A stretch of 64,000 nt of DNA from Myxococcales bacterium 68-20 (GTDB taxonomy: Bacteria; Myxococcota_A; Polyangia; Polyangiales; Polyangiaceae). Made by a program: the position numbers and the translations under genes. The notes below the pieces were generated by a model that worked only from the letters and a program-made list of their open reading frames with translations, had not been told where the DNA came from and made no database searches. Shown in pieces: positions 52,368-61,904 of this stretch (positions within the stretch are counted from its first letter, which is position 1; each line of letters starts with the position of its first letter). Where the stretch lies: contig MKVQ01000048.1 in NCBI GenBank assembly GCA_001899635.1, positions 434,001-498,000 on the forward strand, written 5' to 3'.

Positions 52368-52928
52368 TCAGCTACCGCTCTTCGCGGGCGGCGCCTCTTT
52401 GGGCGGCGCGGCCCGGCGCGATGCTCCAAGGCTGCCGCCCCACGCGGCAAAGCCGACGGCGACGCCGATGGTCACCGCCCCGGCCACCAACGTGGCGACG
52501 GTGAAGCCCGCCCACGCGATGGCGGTCGCGATGAGGGCAGTCACCGCGCCCGACATCGCAGCGACGCGCGCGGGACGAACGCCGCTCCCGAAGCGCCCGA
52601 CGATCACGCCGCCTCCGAACGCGGCGAGCGCAAGGCCGAGGATGCTCGGGAGCGCGACCGTCGCCATGAGCCGAGCGCGCTCCCCCGACGTCATCGCGGA
52701 GAGCGCGAGGTCGATGGCTTCCTTCGAGGCATCGGCGCCGAAACGGGCGGCCATCACCCGTGCCGAGAGCGCGCCTGCGACGTACGCGAGGGGAAGCCAG
52801 CCTGCGAAGATCGCCACCGTGCCGAAGCCCACCCAATGCCACGGCGGACGGGCGTCGTCGCCGGCCTCGGGCTCGGCAGCACGAGGCGGATCGTTCGAGA
52901 GGACGGGCAGTCGGCGGCGCTCGGCCAT
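52368..52928 (-). CDS. Four-helix membrane protein of unknown function
   Basis: A 186-residue protein with an N-terminal polar segment and four likely transmembrane helices (WHWVGFGTVAIFAGWLPLAY; VALPSILGLALAAFGGGVIVG; AAMSGAVTALIATAIAWAGF; and LVAGAVTIGVAVGFAAWGG). The C-terminus is Pro/Lys-rich. No domain is recognised. It is divergent from the thioesterase and upstream of the MiaE unit. Confidence 0.72.
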   Translation of the reverse strand: MAERRRLPVLSNDPPRAAEPEAGDDARPPWHWVGFGTVAIFAGWLPLAYVAGALSARVMAARFGADASKEAIDLALSAMTSGERARLMATVALPSILGLALAAFGGGVIVGRFGSGVRPARVAAMSGAVTALIATAIAWAGFTVATLVAGAVTIGVAVGFAAWGGSLGASRRAAPPKEAPPAKSGS

Positions 52929-52972
52929 CGGGAGGGCCCAAGCTTACCTCGCAATGTGCTAATCGCGAGGCC

Positions 52973-53413
52973 GTGAGCTCGCCCTTCGCCGAGATCGACC
53001 CGCAGAAGAGCACGAGCGCGATGGACCTCCGTGTGCGCTTTTGCGAGACGGACCTCATGGGGATCGTCCATCACGGCTCGTACCTCGTGTACTTCGAGGC
53101 CGGCCGCGTGGAGTGGTTGCGACGCCGCGGCGTGACCTACGCCGACTGGGCGAGCCGCGGCGTTCACCTGCCCGTCGTCGAGGCCCACGTGGGCTACAAG
53201 GCTCCCTCGCGCTTCGACGACCTGCTCGTCGTCGAGACCACGCTCGCCGAGCTCCGCTCCGTGTCGATGAAGTTCAGCTACGTCATCCGTCGCGGCACGA
53301 CGACGATCGCGGAGGGGTGGACGCGCCTCGGCTGCATCGACGACAAGCACAAGCTGCTCCGCATCCCGGACCACATGCGCGACGTGCTCCTCGCCAGCGA
53401 AGCTACCGCCTGA
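52973..53413 (+). CDS. 4HBT-family acyl-CoA thioesterase (YbgC/FcbC-type)
   Basis: A 146-residue hotdog-fold protein. The motif ETDLMGIVHHGSYLVYFEAGRVEWLR is diagnostic of the YbgC/4-hydroxybenzoyl-CoA thioesterase group, with catalytic Asp in ETD. It hydrolyses short acyl-CoAs; the preferred substrate is not clear from sequence. I use the GTG at 52973; an ATG at 53021 gives a shorter protein starting at the fold proper. It is divergent from the membrane-protein gene and converges with the kinase. Confidence 0.9.
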   Translation: MSSPFAEIDPQKSTSAMDLRVRFCETDLMGIVHHGSYLVYFEAGRVEWLRRRGVTYADWASRGVHLPVVEAHVGYKAPSRFDDLLVVETTLAELRSVSMKFSYVIRRGTTTIAEGWTRLGCIDDKHKLLRIPDHMRDVLLASEATA

Positions 53414-53421
53414 GGTAGATC

Positions 53422-53437
53422 TCCGCGCCGGCGCGGA
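53422..53437. terminator. Palindrome between convergent thioesterase and kinase genes
   Basis: A perfect 16-bp palindrome tccgcgccggcgcgga lies 8 bp after the thioesterase stop and 15 bp before the kinase end. It could act as a shared terminator. Confidence 0.4.
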
Positions 53438-53451
53438 TCGACACGACGAGC

Positions 53452-54894
53452 TCAGCCGACGGCGTTGCACGCGCCGTGGATGACGGCGCACGAGCCTGCA
53501 AACAGCACGGCCAGGACGAACAGGATGATCGTGACGACCGCGACCGGGCTCGTCCCGTCTGCACGCACGAACGGCAACCGGCGCGGCGCGTGGCCGGGCG
53601 GGAGCGTCCCCGGGGGCGGGCTTGCCCCGTACGGCATCAGCGGCGCGTGGAACCCAGCGGGACCGGTCCCCGGTGGCGGGCTCGGCGGCATCGGCGCTAG
53701 CCCCGGCGGCCGCGTACCGAGCGGCGGGCTCGGCGCCGTCATCGGAAGCGGGGTGCCGCGCCGAGGGGTGATCGTCGTTCGCTGCGGGCCCGCCACATGA
53801 CCGGGCGGCGCGGCGTGCGTCGCTGCCAGCGGGTGCGCCCCCGGCGCGACGACGGCCGGCGGCGGAGCATGCGGATGCGCCGGGACGACCGGCGGCGGCT
53901 GCATCGTCGTCGAGCCGCGCGCACCGTCACGCGCCGCGACGAGCGCGGCCCAGAGCTCGGAGACGGACGCGAAGCGATCCTTCGGATCGACCGAGAGGGC
54001 GCGCCGACAGACAGCCTCGATCTCGTCGGGGACGTTGGCGCCGCGCGTCCGCGGCGTCGGCCGTTGGTTCGGGTCGGTCGCCGCCCTCATGATGCCGACG
54101 ACGTCCCCCTCGTCGACCGGCCGCCGATCCGTGAGGAGCTCGGTCACGAGGAGCGCGAAGGCGTACACGTCCGTCGCGAGCCCCGTCGCGCCGATGCGTG
54201 GATCGAGCTGTTCGGGCGTCGCATAGAGCCAGGTGAAGGACGCGAAGGTCCCCTTCGTCCCGGCCGACTCACCCTCCTTCATGATCTTGGCGATCCCGAA
54301 ATCGAGCACCTTCACCTGCGGCCCGGGCCGGCCCTGCGTTTGCCCGGCGAGGAGGAAGATGTTCGCCGGCTTCACGTCGCGATGCGCGACCTGCTGCACG
54401 TGTGCCGCGGCCAGACCATCGGCGACGGGCTCGAGGATCGCGAAGGCCTCGGCGAGTGAGCGCCCGCGCATCCCGCGCTGGCGGCGCTCGGCGAGATCGT
54501 CCGCGAGCGAGCGGCCCTCGAGCCACTCGAGGATCATGAACGGAGCCCATGCCCCGAACGGCATCGTGGCCGCACCGAAGTCGAGCGCCCGGACGATGTG
54601 GAGAGAGGACTGCGAGAGCGTGTAGAGGAGCCGCGCCTCGGCCCGGAACTTCTCGAGGACGAGGGCGTTGATCCGCGGGTCGCCGCCGTCGAGGCCCTTC
54701 AGGACCTTGATCGCGATCGGCTGGTCGAGGGACAGGTGACGCCCGCGATAGACGACGCCGAACCCGCCCTCGCCCACCACCGCGTCCGCGCGGTACTGGC
54801 CCTCGAGCAGCGTGCCCGCGAGCCCGAACGGGTCTTGGAGGAGGGCACCCTGGTTCACTGCCCCCCATGTCTTATCCCAGGCGGTCCCGGTCAT
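53452..54894 (-). CDS. Hanks-type Ser/Thr protein kinase with Pro-rich tail and membrane anchor
   Basis: A 480-residue protein. The kinase domain (about 30-310) is intact: glycine loop GEGGFGVVYRG, AIKVLK (Lys), catalytic HRDVKPANIF, DFG, and APE-type TPEQLDP. A Pro/Gly/Ala-rich linker spans about 325-445, followed by a single transmembrane helix (VAVVTIILFVLAVLFAGSCAVI) near the C-terminus. This is the usual layout of myxobacterial eukaryotic-like kinases. The extracytoplasmic end is only ~10 residues, so there is no sensor domain. The ATG at 54894 is preceded by an overlapping GTG. It converges with the thioesterase. Confidence 0.93.
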   Translation of the reverse strand: MTGTAWDKTWGAVNQGALLQDPFGLAGTLLEGQYRADAVVGEGGFGVVYRGRHLSLDQPIAIKVLKGLDGGDPRINALVLEKFRAEARLLYTLSQSSLHIVRALDFGAATMPFGAWAPFMILEWLEGRSLADDLAERRQRGMRGRSLAEAFAILEPVADGLAAAHVQQVAHRDVKPANIFLLAGQTQGRPGPQVKVLDFGIAKIMKEGESAGTKGTFASFTWLYATPEQLDPRIGATGLATDVYAFALLVTELLTDRRPVDEGDVVGIMRAATDPNQRPTPRTRGANVPDEIEAVCRRALSVDPKDRFASVSELWAALVAARDGARGSTTMQPPPVVPAHPHAPPPAVVAPGAHPLAATHAAPPGHVAGPQRTTITPRRGTPLPMTAPSPPLGTRPPGLAPMPPSPPPGTGPAGFHAPLMPYGASPPPGTLPPGHAPRRLPFVRADGTSPVAVVTIILFVLAVLFAGSCAVIHGACNAVG

Positions 54895-54995
54895 CACCCG
54901 AAAGACGCGGAGAACCTCCCCCTCCCCGGGCGCCTTGCTGTACGCTGTCGAGCCAGCACCGATGGCATCTCCGATGCCCGGCGGCCCCCGACCTC

Positions 54996-55388
54996 ATGCG
55001 CAAGCTCGTCCTCGCTGCCGCCCTGGCCGCGCCCCTCCTCGCCTTCGCCGTGGGATGCAAACATCCCGGTTCGCAGAAGCTCGAGGGTCGCTGGAAGGGA
55101 CAGAAGGCGGAGGGCGTCCCCGATACGGCCCAGCTCTCCGCGAACTCGTTCGCGACGAACACCGAGATCATCGCGCAGGGCAATCAGATCTCGATCCACA
55201 CCCCCGGCGGGCGCAACGGCACGGGCGCGATGGCGACATACACGGTCGACAAGGAAGATCCGACCACGCTCGTCATCCACACCGATCGCGACGGCAGCGC
55301 CGAGACCTTCACCTTCAACGAGAAGGCGGACGTGATGGTGTGGAAGATCGACGACCGGCGCTCGATCACCTTCAAGAAGGTGCAGTAG
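54996..55388 (+). CDS. Small lipoprotein
   Basis: A 130-residue lipoprotein from the ATG at 54996 (lipobox AFAVGC). The mature part is compact and beta-rich: LEGRWKGQKAEGVPDTAQLSA, EIIAQGNQISIHTPGG, MATYTVDKEDPTTLVI, then KIDDRRSITFKKVQ. It resembles lipocalin-like or DUF4923-type stress lipoproteins in shape, but I cannot name a family. A frame starting at 54867 precedes it but lacks sense. It converges with the next gene. Confidence 0.78.
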   Translation: MRKLVLAAALAAPLLAFAVGCKHPGSQKLEGRWKGQKAEGVPDTAQLSANSFATNTEIIAQGNQISIHTPGGRNGTGAMATYTVDKEDPTTLVIHTDRDGSAETFTFNEKADVMVWKIDDRRSITFKKVQ

Positions 55389-55426
55389 TCGCGAGCTCGA
55401 GCCCGAGCGACGGGCCGAGCTCGAGC

Positions 55427-58399
55427 TCAGCGTCGGACGGCTTCGCGCGCGATCCGGAGAGCGATGACGCGCTCGCCGCGTCGGACCTTCACGAGGACGT
55501 CGTCGTGGATCGGCCCCGAGAGGCGGGCGCGAGCTTCGGTGATCGACGCGACCTTCGCGCCGCCGACCTCGATGATGACGTCACCCGCGACGAGGCCGCC
55601 GCGCTCGGCCTCGCTGGTCTCCGACACCGCGACGACGACGACCTCCGGCCCCTCGAGCCCCGCGGCCGTCTCGCCGAGCGTGATCGCGACGCCGCCCGTC
55701 GCGATCGGCTCCTTCGGGAGCGACTCCCCACGCGCGATGACGAGCTTCACGTCGCCCGTCGTTCGACCGGCGCGAACGGCGACGTCGGTCCGACGCGTAC
55801 GGCCGACGTCGGCAGCATACGCCTCGAGCGCGATCGTCCCTTCGCCGAGCTCGCCGAGGCGGAAGCGCCCCTTCCCGTCGGTGACGGCCATGCCGGTCAT
55901 CGTGGCACCGACCGGCAGATACGTCGGGACCGCATCCTTCGCCACGCGCGCTCCGGGGATCGGATCGCCTCGCCCGTCGACGACGACGCCCTCGACGACG
56001 CCCTCCTCGACGAGCTCGAAGCGCGGCACCTCGGTCGGACGCCGTCCGCCGCGGTCCTCGATCACGATCGCGCGCTCCTCCGGCGCGCGACCCGACAGGC
56101 GAACGCGCAGACGCGCGGGCCCGGGCGCGACGTCGCCGATGGTGAAGAGCCCCTCGCCGTTCGTCCGTGTATGGCGGACGCCGGACTCGGTCTGCAGCGT
56201 CACGGCCGCGCCGGCGAGCGGCTCGCGACGGCGGGTGACGACCTCGCCGGTCACACTCTCCGCCGGCGCGAGCTCCACGACCAGCTCGGGCATCTCTGCG
56301 GTCGTCACCACGACCTGCGTGGCCCGGCCGGGCGCACGCACCTCGATCCGCGCGGCGATTCCTCTCGCTCCAGCGAGCTCGGCCCGACCGCGCGGATCGG
56401 TGAACGCCGTCACGCGCAGCGCCTCGCTCGGATCGAGGCTCGCCGCCGTGACCTGCGCGGCTTCGATCCCGCTGCCGCGGTGATCGGTGACCTTAACCGG
56501 GAGCGGCGGGCGCGGCTCGGGAAGCGTGATCTCGATCGTCTTCTTCCCCGCCTCCGGGACCGTCAGCTCGACGCGCGCCACGACCGTCGTCGGGTCCTCG
56601 TCCCGCGCGACGAGGATTGTGACTGCGTCGGGGAGCGCAGCGAATGCGAACGAGCCGTCGGTCCCGCTGCGCGTCATGTGCTCGAGCGAGCCACGTGTCG
56701 CGAGCGCCGTGACGTGCGCGCCGGCCACCGGTCGCCTTCGCGCGTCGACCACGCGCCCTTCGAGATCGCCGCCACGCTGGAGCACGATCTCGACCCGCGC
56801 CTCCTTGTCGGACTCGAGCAGGACGACCTCGCTCATCGCCTCGACGTACTGCGGATGATGAACGAGCGCGCGAACCCGGCCCGGAGTGACCGGCGTCGCG
56901 CGGAACGTGCCGTCACGTCCGGAGACCCACGGATCGGCCTGGACCGTACGGCTCGTCACCGATGCACCCGCGGGCGCGCTCCCGCCGAACGAGAGACCGA
57001 CCGCAGGGCCGTGCGGGATCGCCGGCACCGGGCCCGGCATCACGCCGAGCTCGCCGGCGGGGAGGAGCGGCGACGGCCCCTTGAGCTGCGCGGTGAAGTG
57101 CGCCTCGCGGAAGGACATGCGCGACGGGTCCTCGTCGATCGGCATCCCCTCGAGGTCGGTGCCGATGACGCGGATCGTCGCGCCGTCCACCGCATAGCCG
57201 CGCGCGTCCGTGATCTTGCCGATCAGCACGCCGCCGCGCGCGAGCGCGATCTTCACCTCGGACGGCGAGCCCTCGTCGAGCGCCACCGCCGCCTTCGGGA
57301 CGAAGCCGTCCGCACGCGCAGACAGCGTCGCGGGCCCGCGCGTGATCGGCCCCAGCACGACCCGACCGCGCTTGTCGGTGACTCCCTCGATCGGAAATGG
57401 AGAGAGACCACCCTCGGCTAGCGTGAGACGCGCGTCACGCACGTCCTCATCCGTGGCTGCGTCGACCACGTGCGCCGTGACCATCACGCCGGGCCCGAGC
57501 GCGAGTCGCACCGTCTTCTCCTCGCCCTTCGTGAGGATGAGCCCGAGCTCGATCGGCGAGACGCGCGATCCGTTGACCGCACGGAGCGCGTAGCTGCCGC
57601 TGTCGAGGCCGGCGATCCGGACCGTTCCGTCCTTCCCCGTCTCCGCGACGCGCGCGGAGTCGAGGGCCGGCGAGCCGACGAGGACCCGCGACGACGGAGC
57701 CGGCGAGCCGTCCTCCCCGACGACCTCGACGACCAGGGCCCCCTGCTTGCCGAGGACGATCACGAGCAGCTGCCCCTCGGGCACACGCCGCTTCGTCACC
57801 TCTTCGAACCCGGGCGCGCGCGCGATCACGGTGTACGGCCCCTCGCCGAGGCGTCCCACACTCGCCCGACCGCCGATGCCCGTGCGCGCACCGACAGGGA
57901 ATGGATCGGGGCCGCGAACCTCGATCTCCGCTCCCGCCATCGGCGCGCCTTGCTCGTCCTTCACCTCGACCTCGAGCGTGTGCTCGGGACCGAGCTCGAG
58001 ATCGAGTCGCCGCGCGCCCGCGACGACGACGACCATCTGCGAGGCGCGTGCGCGCCCGGGCGCCTCGGCGACGATCCAGTGCTCGGCCTGCGGCAGGTCC
58101 CGGAGCGTCGCCCGGCCTTCGCTGTCCGACTCGGCCTCCCCGGCGGCGTGCGCACGTCCGTCGAGGATGGCGAACGCCCGGACGCGCGCACCGGCGATCG
58201 GGTCGCCGTCGCCGTCGCCGCCCTGCCCAGGCACGCCACGAACGACGACGTCGAGGATCCCATCGCGGCCCGTGATCTCCCTCGGCACCGCAGGCGCGAC
58301 CAGCTCCACGACGGTCGCGCGGAGCGCCGACCCAGGCCAGCTCGCCACGAAGACGAGGCCCACGAGCGCGAGCAGAATGGCGCGGAGGCGGAGGAGCAT
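55427..58399 (-). CDS. Secreted carboxypeptidase-regulatory-like multi-repeat protein with C-terminal PDZ
   Basis: A 990-residue exported protein with an N-terminal hydrophobic helix (AILLALVGLVFVASWPG). Most of the length is a chain of about eight carboxypeptidase-regulatory-like (Ig-fold) modules, each with GxVxDxxGxPxxGAxVxV and a downstream GxFxIxxLPPGxYxLxA pattern (examples near 70-150, 235-320, 510-590, 680-760, 765-850). Residues about 885-985 form a PDZ domain, VVAVSETSEAERGGLVAGDVII. No protease domain precedes the PDZ. It is likely a surface adhesin or assembly scaffold. Divergent from the VWA gene with 88 bp between. Confidence 0.85.
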   Translation of the reverse strand: MLLRLRAILLALVGLVFVASWPGSALRATVVELVAPAVPREITGRDGILDVVVRGVPGQGGDGDGDPIAGARVRAFAILDGRAHAAGEAESDSEGRATLRDLPQAEHWIVAEAPGRARASQMVVVVAGARRLDLELGPEHTLEVEVKDEQGAPMAGAEIEVRGPDPFPVGARTGIGGRASVGRLGEGPYTVIARAPGFEEVTKRRVPEGQLLVIVLGKQGALVVEVVGEDGSPAPSSRVLVGSPALDSARVAETGKDGTVRIAGLDSGSYALRAVNGSRVSPIELGLILTKGEEKTVRLALGPGVMVTAHVVDAATDEDVRDARLTLAEGGLSPFPIEGVTDKRGRVVLGPITRGPATLSARADGFVPKAAVALDEGSPSEVKIALARGGVLIGKITDARGYAVDGATIRVIGTDLEGMPIDEDPSRMSFREAHFTAQLKGPSPLLPAGELGVMPGPVPAIPHGPAVGLSFGGSAPAGASVTSRTVQADPWVSGRDGTFRATPVTPGRVRALVHHPQYVEAMSEVVLLESDKEARVEIVLQRGGDLEGRVVDARRRPVAGAHVTALATRGSLEHMTRSGTDGSFAFAALPDAVTILVARDEDPTTVVARVELTVPEAGKKTIEITLPEPRPPLPVKVTDHRGSGIEAAQVTAASLDPSEALRVTAFTDPRGRAELAGARGIAARIEVRAPGRATQVVVTTAEMPELVVELAPAESVTGEVVTRRREPLAGAAVTLQTESGVRHTRTNGEGLFTIGDVAPGPARLRVRLSGRAPEERAIVIEDRGGRRPTEVPRFELVEEGVVEGVVVDGRGDPIPGARVAKDAVPTYLPVGATMTGMAVTDGKGRFRLGELGEGTIALEAYAADVGRTRRTDVAVRAGRTTGDVKLVIARGESLPKEPIATGGVAITLGETAAGLEGPEVVVVAVSETSEAERGGLVAGDVIIEVGGAKVASITEARARLSGPIHDDVLVKVRRGERVIALRIAREAVRR

Positions 58400-58487
58400 C
58401 GAGACGCAGGTAACCAGAGCACAACAGAGGTGCTCCCTGAAGCTTCCGTTGTGTCGCCCCGGCCGACAGTTCTGCTACTTTTTCGAT

Positions 58488-59660
58488 GTGGCGCGTTCGA
58501 GCAGGCTCGGGAGTGGGCTCGGTGCGCTCGTGCTCGGCTTCGGCCTCGCGGTGGGATGCGGGACGGAGCGGCCACCCGTGTCGGGCGATGGTTCGGGTGC
58601 CGGCGGCGCCGTCGGCGGCGGCTCGCAGTTCAACACCGACGCGGGCTCGGGCAAGCCTCCGGGCTGCGGGACGAAGCCGGACGGCTCGCAGTGCGAGTGC
58701 CTCGATGTCCCGCTCTTCGTCGACCCCCCGACGATCTACTTCGTGCTCGATCGCTCGGGGAGCATGGGATCCCCGGACAAGTGGAATCAGGTCCGCGTGA
58801 CGGTCGGCAAGATCATGCGGAGCCTCGGGCCACGCGCGAGCTTCGGCGCCGCGATGTTCCCCGCAGCAAGCACGACCGACGCCTGCCTTCCTGGCGACGA
58901 GATCATGTCCGTGCGTGCCGGCGACCCGCCGTCGTCCGGCGTCGACGGTCCCACGACGTCGGCACTGCTTGCGTCGACGCGCGTGACGCCGGGCGGCGGA
59001 ACGCCAACCGGCCCGACGCTCGAGCTCGTGCGGACGCGCCTCGACAAGATCGCGGGCCAGAAGTTCGTCATCCTCGCGACCGACGGCGCACCGAACTGCA
59101 ACCCGAACGCAGGCTGCGGTTACGATCGGTGTCAGCTCAACATCGAGAACCGGCAGGGATGCCCGAAGGAAGGGCCTCGCAACTGCTGCGAGCCGCCGGA
59201 CGGGCTCCGCGAGAACTGCACCGACTCGGCATCGACGCTCGCCGCGATCAGCGGGCTGAAGACGAGCGGGGTCCCCGTCTACGTCGTCGGGCTCCCGGGC
59301 GCCGCTCCGTATGCGTCGCTGCTCGAAGAGATGGCGACGATGGGCGGAACGGCGCTCTCGACGAGCCCGAAGTACTTCGCCGTCAACGCCGCGAGCGAGG
59401 ACGTGATGCTCACCGCGCTCAAGAAGGTGGCCGCGAAGATCACCGGCACGTGCACCTTCGACCTCAAGGAAGAGCCCGCCGACGCCTCCCTGGTGAACGT
59501 CTACATGGACGACGTGGTCCTCCCCTTCGAGCCCGTCAACGGATGGACGATCTCGGGCAAGACGGTCACGCTCGTCGGAGCCGCGTGCGAGCGGGTCAAG
59601 AACGGCGACGCGCTCGACGTGCGCATCATCGCCGGCTGCCCGCGCATCGAGCCGCGCTGA
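58488..59660 (+). CDS. VWA-domain lipoprotein
   Basis: A 390-residue lipoprotein from a GTG at 58488 (lipobox LAVGC, Cys24). A Gly/Ser-rich linker and a Cys-rich stretch precede a von Willebrand factor A domain at about 80-330 with the intact MIDAS motif DRSGS (88-92) and downstream VVILATDGAPNCNP and VYVVGLPG. Extra Cys pairs in the second half suggest disulfides. VWA lipoproteins of this kind bind ligands by metal and are common on myxobacterial surfaces. Divergent from the multi-repeat PDZ protein. Confidence 0.87.
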   Translation: MARSSRLGSGLGALVLGFGLAVGCGTERPPVSGDGSGAGGAVGGGSQFNTDAGSGKPPGCGTKPDGSQCECLDVPLFVDPPTIYFVLDRSGSMGSPDKWNQVRVTVGKIMRSLGPRASFGAAMFPAASTTDACLPGDEIMSVRAGDPPSSGVDGPTTSALLASTRVTPGGGTPTGPTLELVRTRLDKIAGQKFVILATDGAPNCNPNAGCGYDRCQLNIENRQGCPKEGPRNCCEPPDGLRENCTDSASTLAAISGLKTSGVPVYVVGLPGAAPYASLLEEMATMGGTALSTSPKYFAVNAASEDVMLTALKKVAAKITGTCTFDLKEEPADASLVNVYMDDVVLPFEPVNGWTISGKTVTLVGAACERVKNGDALDVRIIAGCPRIEPR

Positions 59661-59675
59661 CCCTCGGCGCGCGCT

Positions 59676-60887
59676 TCAGTGCAGCGTGTGCCAACCGCCG
59701 TCGCGCTCGATCTTGAGTGACACGCTGACGGCGGTCGCCGTGCCGGACACCGGGCCGACCATGCTCGCGGAGACGGGGGTGAACGGTCCGTGGGACTCGG
59801 CAGCGCGCTCGGCGGCGAGCCTCGCCGCGATGCGCGCGTCCTCGATCGCCTCTTCGCGCTCCCAGCGGGCGAGGATCGCCTTCGAGCGGCGGCGGCGACG
59901 AACGTAGGCGGCGACGAGCGCCACGACGACGAGCATCCAGATGACGCCGCCGCCCGTCAGAACGGGGATGACGGAGAAGCGACGCTCGAGATCGCCGCGC
60001 CACTCGAACTCGAGACGGCGGAGGTCACTTCCGTAGGCATCGGCGACCGCGCGCTCGAAGGCCTGGCCCTCGCGCACGCGGCCGATCATCGCCGTGAAGC
60101 GAAGGCGGTCCGACTTGCGCGTGAGGAAGCGCATGAAGTCGGCGCTCTCCGCGTAGGCGATGCTGACCTCGAAGTTGTCACGCGGGAAGCTGCGATCGAG
60201 ATCCGAGAGCGGAAGGAGCGTGCCCGAGAGCGTCGCACTCCACAGGGTCTGGAGACGCGCCGCCGCGCGCTCGCCGGAGAGCGAGATCGCGAGGCCTTCG
60301 TTGAACCAGACCGGGACGTGTTTGCCCTGGACCGCATCCTCGAGCGCGACGTGGGCGAGCTCGTGCCGGAAGACCTCGTCGAGATCGACCGCCTCGGCGC
60401 CTCGCGGCTGGAGCATGCTCAAGAGGACGAGATGCAGGCCGTGATACGCGACGCCGCTGGCGTATTCGGGAGGGGGCGCGTGGGCGGGCGCGAGGCGCGC
60501 CATGTCCGCGACCGTCGGCGCGACGCGGACGGTGACACGCGAGAGCACCGGCTGCCCGAGCGCCGCCGTGAGCTCGGCTTTGATCGTGTCGGCATCCCGG
60601 ATGATCGACGCGACACGCTCGCTCGCGTTCGGCGGATACGAGAGCTCGAGCCACCCCATGTCCTTCGTGATGTACGATGGCGGGACCGGCGGGATCGTGA
60701 CCTGCGCGGTCGGCAGGACGATCGGCACGTCGTGCGGGACGACGAACGTTGGACCGTGCGCGTCGTCGCCGCCCGCTCCTGCAGGCAGGGCTCCGATCTC
60801 GGTCGGCCTCGCGGACGCAGTGAGGCTCCCGAAGCTCACGGCGAGCGCGGTCAGCAGCGCGAACAGGAAGCGAGTCCAGCGAGACAT
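59676..60887 (-). CDS. Peptidase MA-type gluzincin with C-terminal membrane helix
   Basis: A 403-residue exported protein with a signal peptide (ALLTALAVSFGSLTASA). The zinc site is HELAH at 175-179 and the third ligand Glu197 in FNEGLA, the gluzincin pattern of the MA-like domain family. A single membrane helix sits near residue 310-330 (GGVIWMLVVVALVAAYV), followed by a basic and Ala-rich cytoplasmic tail. It should be a periplasmic-facing membrane peptidase. ATG at 60887 chosen; a longer frame to 61049 adds Arg-rich residues before the signal. Confidence 0.85.
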   Translation of the reverse strand: MSRWTRFLFALLTALAVSFGSLTASARPTEIGALPAGAGGDDAHGPTFVVPHDVPIVLPTAQVTIPPVPPSYITKDMGWLELSYPPNASERVASIIRDADTIKAELTAALGQPVLSRVTVRVAPTVADMARLAPAHAPPPEYASGVAYHGLHLVLLSMLQPRGAEAVDLDEVFRHELAHVALEDAVQGKHVPVWFNEGLAISLSGERAAARLQTLWSATLSGTLLPLSDLDRSFPRDNFEVSIAYAESADFMRFLTRKSDRLRFTAMIGRVREGQAFERAVADAYGSDLRRLEFEWRGDLERRFSVIPVLTGGGVIWMLVVVALVAAYVRRRRRSKAILARWEREEAIEDARIAARLAAERAAESHGPFTPVSASMVGPVSGTATAVSVSLKIERDGGWHTLH

Positions 60888-60937
60888 CGTGAGCGGTTCG
60901 ATGCCGGAACAACTCCGGCGGGGTCGGGCTTCCCGAC

Positions 60938-61837
60938 TCAGCGAGGAACCCGCATCTGAAGATGGATCGGGTCGTTGCTCGTGTCCTGTGCGGCAAAGAA
61001 GAAGAACCCGCCGACGAGGGCCGCGGCGCCGACCGCGCCCCAGAGCCACGGCGACATGTAGAACGGCCGGCTCTCCTTCCCTTCCGAAGGGAGCTTCGGC
61101 GGAGTGCCCTGCAGCTGAGCCACCACGGGCGCCGGCGGCGGCGGGAAACGACCGGTGAGCGAGGTCACAGTGCCGCGCCAGCCGGACTCGTTGGGCTCGT
61201 AGCGCGCCGCGTCGAACTCGCCCGTATCGGCGAGGAAGAGCCTCGCGCTCACGAGCGCTCGGGGACCCGCGGCCGAGGCCTGGGCGACCGGCGGGGTCAC
61301 GCCCGCGTCAGCCTCGACGGACGGGACGGAAGGAGCGACCGACGCCGCGCCGCCGTCGACCGGGGCGCCCTCGTCCTTCGTCTCGCTCTCCTTCGTTTCC
61401 TTTTGCTCGACGGGAGCCGGCGTGCGGCTCACGACGAGCAACGCCTGGACGCCGAGCTGCTGCGCGATGCTCGCGAGGAGCCGACGACTCGCCGCGTCTT
61501 CGCCGGTGACGCCGGCGCGGAGCTCCGCGAGCTCGCGGATGTCCTTCGTCGCGGACGGCGGCGCGGGATCCCCGGCGAGGATGCGCGCGCGGAGCTCGTC
61601 GAGCTTCCGCGGGCGGAGGGAGCTTCCGTAGACGGCACGCGCGAGCGTGAACGCCTCCTCCCGCGCTGCGCCGCTCCCGAGGACGGCCACCCCTTGCCCT
61701 GCCGACTTCGGCGACGTAGCGAGCGTCTCCGTCGGCTCGAGCGGCGCCGCTTGGACCAGCTGCTGGTCCGAGACCGTCACCGTCGCGAGCGCCGCGAAGA
61801 CGAGGAACACGCGGCAAGCTCTACGAAGGGAGGACAC
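60938..61837 (-). CDS. Secreted hypothetical protein with Pro/Ala-rich linker and C-terminal anchor
   Basis: A protein of about 299 residues (GTG at 61837; GTG at 61867 would add ten) with a signal peptide (RRACRVFLVFAALATVTVS). The mature N-terminal region has a helical pattern with SAGQGVAVLGSGAAREEAF. A Pro/Glu/Asp-rich segment follows, then a domain with ALVSARLFLADTGEFDAARY, and a C-terminal hydrophobic stretch (WLWGAVGAAALVGGFFFFA). No family is recognised. It lies 51 bp upstream of the MA peptidase gene and is likely in the same unit. Confidence 0.72.
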   Translation of the reverse strand: MSSLRRACRVFLVFAALATVTVSDQQLVQAAPLEPTETLATSPKSAGQGVAVLGSGAAREEAFTLARAVYGSSLRPRKLDELRARILAGDPAPPSATKDIRELAELRAGVTGEDAASRRLLASIAQQLGVQALLVVSRTPAPVEQKETKESETKDEGAPVDGGAASVAPSVPSVEADAGVTPPVAQASAAGPRALVSARLFLADTGEFDAARYEPNESGWRGTVTSLTGRFPPPPAPVVAQLQGTPPKLPSEGKESRPFYMSPWLWGAVGAAALVGGFFFFAAQDTSNDPIHLQMRVPR

Positions 61838-61904
61838 GGGCGGCGCCAATCTAAGCCGATACGTCACCGGGTCAAGCCAGGCTCGGGTGGGTAGCGGAGG
61901 TGCA

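Noticed and set aside
54812-57421. Long plus-strand frame of about 870 codons
   Set aside because: It is antisense to the PDZ multi-repeat protein; its translation is Arg/Asp-rich with no domain, an artefact of high GC.
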